A DNA stretch of 64,000 nucleotides from a virus. Under the pieces are notes generated by a model. The model saw only the letters and a list, made by a program, of their open reading frames with translations. It did no database searches and was not told the origin of the DNA. The translations under genes and the position numbers were made by a program. How positions within the stretch are numbered: the stretch's first letter is position 1; each line of letters starts with the position of its first letter. The stretch covers positions 372,001 to 436,000 of IMG/VR virus record IMGVR_UViG_3300044957_000763; one strand, 5' to 3'. Shown here piece by piece: positions 58,295 to 64,000 of this stretch.

Positions 58295-59398
58295 ATGTCT
58301 ACCACATCACTTTACAACAAATACAGACCATATCAGTTCGGTCAAGTCAAACAAAACTTCGTGTCGCGAGTACTGCGCTCACAAGTATCAGCAGACAAGT
58401 ATCCGAATGCATATTTGCTTCAGGGCCCCGCCGGCACTGGAAAAACCACCCTGGCCAGGATTATGGCGGCCGCTATGCTGTGCGCCAGTCAAAATCAGGA
58501 TGGTGAACCATGTGGCGAGTGTCAGTCTTGTAAATTAACGCGCAATGGGAAGAACCGTGATGTCATGGAAGAAAACTGTGCGGACAACAGTGGTATTGAC
58601 GATATTCGTGCAATCATTGATGAACGATTGCGTATTGCGCCTTCGATTGGAAAGTACAGAATTTTCATCTTAGATGAAGTCCAGCGACTATCTCGAGATG
58701 CGCAGGGCGCAATGCTCAAACACTTGGAGGAACCTCCGGCATATGTCAAGTTTTTCTTATGCACAACAGACCCTGAAAAATTGTTGCCTGCTTTGCAAAC
58801 TCGTTGCCAGAGACATGTATTAAAACCGCTCTCTGAAGACGACCTGGTTGATTTGCTCACAGATGTAAGTAACCAAGAAGGCATTGTGTATGACAACGAT
58901 GGATTGCGCATGATTGCGGAATCATCTCAAGGAAGCGCAAGGCAAGCCTTGGTATATTTAGAACACGCCGCCACGATTGAGTCTGCCACAACAGATACAG
59001 TGGGGCAAGTTCTAGGCAGAGGGCCAGTTGGGTTTTGTCGAGATTTATTGAATCATGTGATTGATTGTGAAGATGTTGCTATTCTGCAAATGCTAGATGT
59101 GGTCAAGACAGAAGGGCTAGACCGGGTTGCAATTGCTTCTGAATGCCTAAGATTGCTAATGTCAGTACAGCGTGCTAAAACACTTGGTGAGTCTCTGGAA
59201 AGCAATCCAATTCTTGAACCATTAGCACAAAAATACAAAAAGGGTTCAATTAATGCGGTTGCACAATACTTAGTCGAATCTTTGACCCATATGCGTGGGG
59301 GTGGCGTTGTAGACGACGCCGTGTTGCAGATGAACTTGTTGCGTGCGTCTGAGTTTGTGCGTGTTAAACGCGCCGAAGCCGCAACGAAGAGCAAATAA
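58295..59398 (+). CDS. dnaX: DNA polymerase III clamp-loader subunit gamma/tau
   Basis: 367 residues. Classic DnaX core: YNKYRPYQFGQVKQ, Walker A GPAGTGKTT, the four-Cys zinc module (CASQNQDGEPCGECQSCKL), IFILDEVQRLS (Walker B), SRC-like QTRCQRHVLKPL, and the third helical domain. It is shorter than host tau, lacking the C-terminal polymerase-binding part. It loads the phage clamp encoded at 60707 together with the delta-like protein at 61836. Confidence 0.93.
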   Translation: MSTTSLYNKYRPYQFGQVKQNFVSRVLRSQVSADKYPNAYLLQGPAGTGKTTLARIMAAAMLCASQNQDGEPCGECQSCKLTRNGKNRDVMEENCADNSGIDDIRAIIDERLRIAPSIGKYRIFILDEVQRLSRDAQGAMLKHLEEPPAYVKFFLCTTDPEKLLPALQTRCQRHVLKPLSEDDLVDLLTDVSNQEGIVYDNDGLRMIAESSQGSARQALVYLEHAATIESATTDTVGQVLGRGPVGFCRDLLNHVIDCEDVAILQMLDVVKTEGLDRVAIASECLRLLMSVQRAKTLGESLESNPILEPLAQKYKKGSINAVAQYLVESLTHMRGGGVVDDAVLQMNLLRASEFVRVKRAEAATKSK

Positions 59399-59412
59399 AC
59401 CTGCAAACAGGA

Positions 59413-59460
59413 CACAAGCACTCATGGTGAGAAAAACTCATCATGAGTGCTTGTGATTTT
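59413..59460 (+). terminator. Long hairpin after dnaX
   Basis: A 14-bp perfect stem (cacaagcactcatg / catgagtgcttgtg) extends inward by five more pairs with one G-T, over a 5-nt A-rich loop, and is followed by atttt. A frame-compatible ATG (59443) of the next gene lies in the right arm, but ATG 59461 directly after the T-run is a better start. Confidence 0.75.
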
Positions 59461-59883
59461 ATGAACGACCTTAGTAAGTCATACAACGTTACCAAAGCAT
59501 ACGCACAAACGATTGTATGGATGAATTCAGTTGAGATTAACTTTCTTTATGGTCGAGCGCCCAATGTTGTTTATATTGACAGCATTATAGCCAAGCAACC
59601 AGGTCAGAAAATGGGCACAATGGCAATCAAAGAACTTACATACTACGCAGATAAACATAACGTAGTACTTTGGCTTGAGGTCAAACCAATTCCACACATG
59701 TATGGCAATAAGCCGGCATTGACCGAAGACAAGCTAGTTGAGATATACAAACGATTTGGCTTTAATCAAATTAGTTTCGGGAATCGCACCGAACTAGGTG
59801 GATTTATAGACATGCTTAGACATCCAAAATCCGTACAAACCCTAACTTTTGAAGTTTTGTGTACAAGTGTTATTACGCAGTAA
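59461..59883 (+). CDS. GNAT acetyltransferase-like protein, 140 aa
   Basis: The segment YIDSIIAKQPGQKMGTMAIKELTYYADKHNVVLWLEVKP fits the GNAT fold: strand, the acetyl-CoA-binding turn (here QPGQKMGT in place of R/Q-x-x-G-x-G/A), helix and strand. LVEIYKRFGF matches the C-terminal strand-helix typical of GNATs. A small-molecule or protein acetyltransferase is likely, though the family match is weak. The start 59461 follows the terminator; 59443 would add six residues. Confidence 0.68.
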   Translation: MNDLSKSYNVTKAYAQTIVWMNSVEINFLYGRAPNVVYIDSIIAKQPGQKMGTMAIKELTYYADKHNVVLWLEVKPIPHMYGNKPALTEDKLVEIYKRFGFNQISFGNRTELGGFIDMLRHPKSVQTLTFEVLCTSVITQ

Positions 59884-59975
59884 TGCGTATGACCCGAATA
59901 ACACAGACGACGCCGCCTGCTCTGCGCAGCCGAAGATAAATACTGAAGACACTCCGGGTCAAGAGTGGGGTTTAT

Positions 59976-60644
59976 TTGAATTACGACGAAACACGTCTGA
60001 TGTTATTGGTAAATAGGGCTCGTGGTGGCGACGAAGCGGCTTTTAATGAATTAATGCGCATTTTTGAACCTGAACTGCGCATGATTGCACAGAGGCTTTA
60101 TATTGCTGGGTCGGATATTAATGATGTATTGCAAGAAACATACATAGGACTCTGGCGTGCCGTCCTTGATTATCGAGACGACGCAGGTACATCATTCCAC
60201 AACTTCGCCATAAATGTTTGTTGTAAACGCAGGGTCTACACTGCCATTAAGGCAAGTAACGGCAAAAAGTTCAAAATCCACAACACGGCTGAAAGTCTTG
60301 ACAGGTCTATAGTCACAGACGATGACGACAGTGGCCAAACCCTGGCAGATTTCATTGTTGACCATAGTCCATCGCCGTTAGATATGATTGTCAACAAGTT
60401 AGAATATACGGATAATGTTTCAGAACTGCATTCAAAGATGACTGGCATGGAGCAAACTGTATTCGACAGTTTCACAAAAGACCACACTTACGAAGAAATT
60501 GGTAAAGAATTAGACATTAAACCCAAAGCAGCAGACAATGCACTTATGCGCATCAGAAAGAAGGCTGCAAAAATCTACACAGAGTACAATTCAGAAGAAC
60601 CCAACCCTGTCAAAAAGCCGAGGCGAAAAAACAAGTCAAAATAG
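59976..60644 (+). CDS. Sigma-70-family factor (SigH-like)
   Basis: 222 residues from TTG 59976, which has a strong Shine-Dalgarno-like gagtgggg; ATG 60000 would shorten it. Region 2 is clear: VNRARGGDEAAFNELMRIFEPELRMIAQRL, DINDVLQETYIGLWRAVLDYRDDAGTSFHNFAINVCCKRRVYTAIKASNGKK. Region 4 has MEQTVFDSFTKDHTYEEIGKELDIKPKAADNALMRIRKK. The order and residues resemble Bacillus SigH. It should redirect host RNA polymerase to phage promoters. A tacccg/cgggtc-type inverted repeat flanks the 92-nt leader. Confidence 0.9.
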   Translation: MNYDETRLMLLVNRARGGDEAAFNELMRIFEPELRMIAQRLYIAGSDINDVLQETYIGLWRAVLDYRDDAGTSFHNFAINVCCKRRVYTAIKASNGKKFKIHNTAESLDRSIVTDDDDSGQTLADFIVDHSPSPLDMIVNKLEYTDNVSELHSKMTGMEQTVFDSFTKDHTYEEIGKELDIKPKAADNALMRIRKKAAKIYTEYNSEEPNPVKKPRRKNKSK

Positions 60645-60654
60645 CTATTCGAGA

Positions 60655-60663
60655 TGCGATAAT
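60655..60663 (+). promoter_or_regulatory. Extended -10 TGCGATAAT before dnaN
   Basis: TGCGATAAT at 60655-60663, eleven nt after the sigma-factor stop and about 44 nt before the GTG of dnaN. It is the sixth plus-strand copy of this motif. Confidence 0.55.
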
Positions 60664-60706
60664 CCATATTGGATATCAGGTATATTGAATCTCGGAGAAA
60701 TCATCA

Positions 60707-61858
60707 GTGAAGTTTTTCATTCAACGTAGCATCGTTTTGCCACTATTGGCGCAAGCACTGGAAACATGCAGTGCCACAAGCAAGCAACATTCTTACACCG
60801 ACTTCCTTATCGAACTTGGGGAAGGAAAGCTGCGCGTAACTAGCATCAATAACTATGCGCAACAATCCATTGTTGTTGATGTCAAAAACATGGACGGAGA
60901 TGCAACTGCGTCTTTTACGGTTATCGGAAAGAATTTAGTCGACCTGCTCCGACAGACGCAAGATGAAGAACTCGAGTGCACATACAGCGAAAAGAAACAC
61001 GCCCTAAAAATTGCCTCGACCACTCGTAAAATGGAGTATGTTTTCGTAACCGGAAATCCTGAAGAGTTTCAGCCAATTACATTTCAGCCTGGCAAGAAGA
61101 CGTTTTCTATGCCAGGCGTTGTTTTAGCACAGGCATTTGGGTACACATATCCTTCCACCAACAAAGAAAGTTCACAGAGACCTTTCACTGCGGTAAAGCT
61201 CATTATCAGTAATGACAAACTCGTTGCCGAGTCGACAGACCGAAACCGAATCGCTATTTATGATTGCGAAATTCAAGACACAGGTACAGATAACTTTGAG
61301 GTTCTTATTCCAAGAGAAGTCGCAGAGTCTGTTTCAAAGATTGTTTCTGGCATCGAAAGCGTAACGGTTCGTCCGTGTAATCGACATGTGGTGTTTGAAT
61401 GGGAAGACACTGAGTTTGTTACATCGCTTGAAACCGATGAACAAAATGAATTTATTTCACTGAAAGACTTCTTTGAAAATCCTGTAGTGGCCTCATGTCA
61501 TATTAGTCGTGAAGACCTGATTCGCTCAATGAAGCTGGCTGCATTGCTAGATTCAGATGCTGAAATTTATGTTTCTTGTGGTGCAGATGGCCTTGAACTC
61601 AGGACAGTTGAGAACGAAATCGGGGCTGGTATTGACACCCTGCCTGCAAAGGACGTTGAGGGAGAGTCAATGTGCTGTCTGCCACTAAAGCATCTACAGA
61701 AGGCGGTAGAGTCATGCGATGAAGCATGGATTACCGTTCATTGGTCTCAGCTTGAGAATGGTGAAATTGGTTGTGGAATTGAAGACGGCAATGGTTCTTT
61801 GAGATTCTACGTATTTCCTGTTAGAAGCAAGGATTATGAAGAAGAAATCGAAAACTGA
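60707..61858 (+). CDS. dnaN: DNA polymerase III sliding clamp (beta)
   Basis: 383 residues in three repeated beta-clamp domains. Sequence landmarks include FTAVKLIISNDKLVAESTDRNRIAIYD in the middle domain (the DnaN TDxxRL-like segment, here TDRNRIA) and the C-terminal FYVFPVR. The start is GTG 60707 with ctcggag 11 nt upstream. It should form a ring that holds the phage DnaE on DNA. Its end overlaps the delta-like gene by 23 nt. Confidence 0.88.
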   Translation: MKFFIQRSIVLPLLAQALETCSATSKQHSYTDFLIELGEGKLRVTSINNYAQQSIVVDVKNMDGDATASFTVIGKNLVDLLRQTQDEELECTYSEKKHALKIASTTRKMEYVFVTGNPEEFQPITFQPGKKTFSMPGVVLAQAFGYTYPSTNKESSQRPFTAVKLIISNDKLVAESTDRNRIAIYDCEIQDTGTDNFEVLIPREVAESVSKIVSGIESVTVRPCNRHVVFEWEDTEFVTSLETDEQNEFISLKDFFENPVVASCHISREDLIRSMKLAALLDSDAEIYVSCGADGLELRTVENEIGAGIDTLPAKDVEGESMCCLPLKHLQKAVESCDEAWITVHWSQLENGEIGCGIEDGNGSLRFYVFPVRSKDYEEEIEN

Positions 61859-62924
61859 TGTCATTGGCATATGGTCTAAAGTCTACGTTATTGAGGGCGA
61901 ACCCACTGGGTGCGCCCTTGCTTTAGAAGAGCTCAAAGACACGCTTAACAGCAAAATAGTGCGTGTGTCTGATGCGGAAACACTCAGGGCTACATGTCAG
62001 GCATTTCAATTTGGTGGGACTGGTACTATTGTATTGGTTCAATCCCCTAAAGCCGAAATGCTTGCCTCAATGTTGGATATTTCTAATGCACCAGGAGCGC
62101 GTTGTACCGCACTGATAGCTTATTATCCTGGTGCATACGCCGACCGCAGAACGTCATTTGTTTCTGAGGCCAACAATCGAAATCGCATTTACGAATACGC
62201 TTATCACATTGTTAATGAGCCAGAAGAACTTCGCAAACAGTTAACAGACTGGGAGTCTCGGTCTGGTGTCAAGATTGCTGTAAAAGCCAAACCATGGCTT
62301 ATAGAACACGCTCCAGTTAATAAAGCGAGTGTCAAAGGCCCAAAAGGCGCAAAAGAAGAACTTGTCTATGACATACCATCGCTAGAGTCAGACTTAAACA
62401 AGTTAGCGGAACTTGCAATCTCAGAAGGAAGAGATATCTTATCTGTCGATGACTTGGAGATGGGTGTTTACACTACATCAATAGACAGTCAGTGGGATTA
62501 TTGTGATGCCTTCATTATTGGAAATGAAGGCATTTTGAACATGGAACCACCAGAACAAAATTACGTTGGTGCCACCAGAATGCTTGCTTCACAGTGTCAG
62601 TTTGCTGCTCAAATAAAGGCGTATGGAGACAGTGCAATTAACAACTCAGATTCGGTGGCGACGCACATTGGCGGTGCTGAAATGGCTGCCAAATATACGT
62701 TCCTTGGCGGGACTGGAGAAGGGTATAAAAAGGCACACCCATTCAGGGTCAAAATGGCGGCTCGAAAATTCAAAAATGTTTCTTTGCAGCGCATAGTGAG
62801 TTTAATAGAATTGTGTGATGTCGCAACTAAAGATATGCTTAGTGGATACGCTCATCAAACGGTATACAATATGATGATATTGGCCTCTTTGAATCAAATG
62901 CAATACTGTAAGTTCACCAAATAA
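61836..62924 (+). CDS. Clamp-loader delta (HolA)-like subunit
   Basis: 362 residues. N-terminal domain with strands and helices like the delta subunit (VYVIEGEPTGCALALEELKD, then FGGTGTIVLVQSPK), no Walker A, as expected for delta. The middle has IPSLESDLNKLAELAISEGRDILSVDDLEMG, and the third domain has HPFRVKMAARKFKNVSLQRIVSLIELCDVATKDMLSG, both typical of HolA. It overlaps the clamp gene, as would suit a clamp opener. A phage-encoded delta is rare. Confidence 0.78.
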   Translation: MKKKSKTDVIGIWSKVYVIEGEPTGCALALEELKDTLNSKIVRVSDAETLRATCQAFQFGGTGTIVLVQSPKAEMLASMLDISNAPGARCTALIAYYPGAYADRRTSFVSEANNRNRIYEYAYHIVNEPEELRKQLTDWESRSGVKIAVKAKPWLIEHAPVNKASVKGPKGAKEELVYDIPSLESDLNKLAELAISEGRDILSVDDLEMGVYTTSIDSQWDYCDAFIIGNEGILNMEPPEQNYVGATRMLASQCQFAAQIKAYGDSAINNSDSVATHIGGAEMAAKYTFLGGTGEGYKKAHPFRVKMAARKFKNVSLQRIVSLIELCDVATKDMLSGYAHQTVYNMMILASLNQMQYCKFTK

Positions 62925-62952
62925 TGTATAAGTTCACTGAGGCTTTCAGTGA
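62925..62952 (+). promoter_or_regulatory. TGTATAAG -10 and hairpin over the sigma-factor start codon
   Basis: TGTATAAG overlaps the end of the holA-like gene. A 7-bp hairpin follows (tcactga 62934-62940, tcagtga 62946-62952) whose right arm contains the GTG start (62949), while its loop holds the ggct part of the gagg ribosome binding site. The start may thus be partly masked. Confidence 0.5.
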
Positions 62953-63560
62953 GAACAAGGCACTACGAATACATAGATGAGTTAGTTGTACGCGCAAAAA
63001 ATGGCGACGATAACGCCTTGTTGTTGATTATTGACTTCTATCAACCGCTACTCAAAACATCCATAAAGTATTGTGTCTCTAGATACCCGCTCGCCGCGAG
63101 ATACACTGAAGACATTGAGGCAGACCTATATCTCATAATGCGCGAATTAGTTCGGCAATATGATGCAGAACTGTCATTTTTTTCCTACTTCTTGTCAACT
63201 CGTATTGACTTCGTGCTTCAAACACATGTGCGTAAAAATTATCTCGACAGCAGTGTTGGCGGAAGGAGGCCTAGTGAAATTTTCATCGAGGATATGCCAG
63301 AAGACTGGGAACCATTCGTAGACCAAGACCCGGTTGGCAAAATTATTGCAAGTGCTGATATTTCTTCAGCGCTTTTGAAACTTGAAGACAGGTATAGAAC
63401 TGCGGTTCAGTTGTACTTTTTTGAGGGTATGAACCAGCAACAAGCGGCTGAACACTTATCCATTACACAGTCTTCATTTTCAAAAAGGCTTAACAAGGCA
63501 CTAGAGCAATTAAGAGATTTTATGACTGATTTCGAAAAAACTCTTATCACAAAGGAATAA
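62949..63560 (+). CDS. Second sigma-70-family factor (ECF-like)
   Basis: 203 residues from GTG 62949. Region 2-like VVRAKNGDDNALLLIIDFYQPLLKTSIKY...YTEDIEADLYLIMRELVRQYDAELSFFSYFLSTRIDFVLQTHVRK, then a linker and region 4 ALLKLEDRYRTAVQLYFFEGMNQQQAAEHLSITQSSFSKRLNKALEQLRDF, a clear helix-turn-helix. The overall length is that of ECF or SigI-type factors. It lies 2.3 kb after the SigH-like factor, so the phage carries at least two sigma factors and can time gene classes. Confidence 0.87.
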   Translation: MRTRHYEYIDELVVRAKNGDDNALLLIIDFYQPLLKTSIKYCVSRYPLAARYTEDIEADLYLIMRELVRQYDAELSFFSYFLSTRIDFVLQTHVRKNYLDSSVGGRRPSEIFIEDMPEDWEPFVDQDPVGKIIASADISSALLKLEDRYRTAVQLYFFEGMNQQQAAEHLSITQSSFSKRLNKALEQLRDFMTDFEKTLITKE

Positions 63561-63582
63561 TATCAACATCTGCATAATACTA

Positions 63583-63588
63583 TATAAT
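63583..63588 (+). promoter_or_regulatory. TATAAT consensus -10
   Basis: An exact TATAAT at 63583-63588, 22 nt after the sigma gene, with a leader of about 60 nt and aagg before ATG 63652. No convincing -35 is seen. Confidence 0.5.
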
Positions 63589-63651
63589 TAGGCTTCTCAT
63601 ATGTGTCACTGTCGGCACTACTTAGTACGCGCGTGTATTAAGGTATTTTTG

Positions 63652-64000
63652 ATGAAGCCACACGAGGACAATAAAGTGGCCACTCAGTCTGAAGAATTTC
63701 TTTACAATTGGAACAATCAACTAGCTTCGGGTACCCAGCGTGAGCGACAAACTCTATTGATACGCGAGGCACAATCATTACGAAAGGCAGGCTATGAGCA
63801 ACGAGAAGCCCTTGATATGCTCTTGGCTGACCATCAAGATGTTGTTGCAGTCGAAGGTGCAATTGGGTATGTCTTTGCTGACGCAAAGACAGAAAATGTG
63901 AAAGAGGTTTCCGCAGAGGCGGTCGTACCGACTTCATACAAGGATATTGCATCCATTATTGAAAGCCGATTGGCAGAAATGGGCCCAGAAAAGTTCATTA
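63652..64000 (+). CDS. Hypothetical protein, N-terminal part (continues past window)
   Basis: An open frame starts at ATG 63652 (aagg 10 nt upstream) and runs off the window without a stop, giving 116 residues. It is hydrophilic, Glu-rich and probably helical (REAQSLRKAGYEQREALDMLLADHQDVV), then SYKDIASIIESRLAEMGPEKFI. No family is recognised from this part. A longer overlapping minus-strand frame is taken as a shadow. Confidence 0.7.
   Translation, partial: MKPHEDNKVATQSEEFLYNWNNQLASGTQRERQTLLIREAQSLRKAGYEQREALDMLLADHQDVVAVEGAIGYVFADAKTENVKEVSAEAVVPTSYKDIASIIESRLAEMGPEKFI

Noticed and set aside
63638-63952. Minus-strand frame of 104 codons at the window end
   Set aside because: The plus strand carries a start with ribosome binding site and a sensible hydrophilic protein running out of the window; the minus frame looks like its shadow.
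1-64000. CRISPR array, insertion sequence, attachment site or integrase
   Set aside because: No regularly spaced repeats, transposase, integrase or flanking direct repeats were seen; the only tandem repeat is inside the helicase gene.

Overview
The window is about 64 kb of a large tailed-phage (Caudoviricetes-type) genome. It is densely packed, with many 1-30 nt gene overlaps and ATGA junctions, no rRNA and no tRNA that I can see. It carries an almost complete replication machine plus phage sigma factors and many accessory enzymes. No capsid, portal, terminase or tail genes are recognisable, although 30084-31070 may be a virion protein. All three stop codons are used. The host cannot be named. 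Many starts are leaderless, with a -10 hexamer exactly 6-7 nt before ATG or GTG and often extended as TGnTATnAT. This would suit a host that tolerates leaderless mRNA, such as a low-GC actinobacterium, but that is a guess.

Layout. 1-2406 (+): five small unknown proteins and one tiny membrane protein; the five share an acidic-hydrophobic C-terminal tail. 2372-9650 (-): a polyvalent protein (ADP-ribosyltransferase-like domain, Pro-rich repeats, SNF2-type helicase) whose Walker A motif is interrupted by a class 3 intein with a LAGLIDADG nuclease; then a strong hairpin element and a MoxR ATPase/VWA-metallopeptidase pair. 9742-24046 (mostly +): metabolism and signalling. This holds Nudix, a histone-deacetylase-family enzyme with an intact active site, a DUF1385 membrane protein (-), RtcB RNA ligase, an HNH endonuclease whose start codon sits in a hairpin, PRPP synthetase, an alpha/beta hydrolase, S-adenosylmethionine decarboxylase, a nicotinamidase-like hydrolase, a VWA/PP2C/kinase triad resembling the TerY-P triad, and glutamine-dependent NAD synthetase. 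24000-33458 (mixed): UDP-glucose dehydrogenase, a SLOG-like/Cas4-like fusion, a cytosine-5 methyltransferase, Fic, RusA, a glycosyltransferase and several unknowns.

33480-64000 (+): replication, recombination and transcription in a series of overlapping operons. SbcC is split into two genes around SbcD. There follow a Ycf46-like AAA ATPase, a DnaC-like loader, DnaB helicase, a primase split into separate zinc-finger and Toprim genes 8 kb apart, a DnaE polymerase, an SSB candidate, RecA/UvsX, RecJ, a class II (B12-type) ribonucleotide reductase, DnaX, the DnaN clamp, a HolA-like delta subunit, two sigma-70-family factors and a third possible one. The phage therefore seems to bring its own bacterial-type Pol III holoenzyme.

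The accessory genes suggest host takeover. The NAD-linked enzymes could maintain or rebuild NAD+, SpeD points to polyamine supply, and the TerY-P-like triad, Fic, ART-like domain and deacetylase could rewire host signalling. The sigma factors together with two recurrent -10 motifs (TGCGATAA and TGTATAA) suggest staged transcription.
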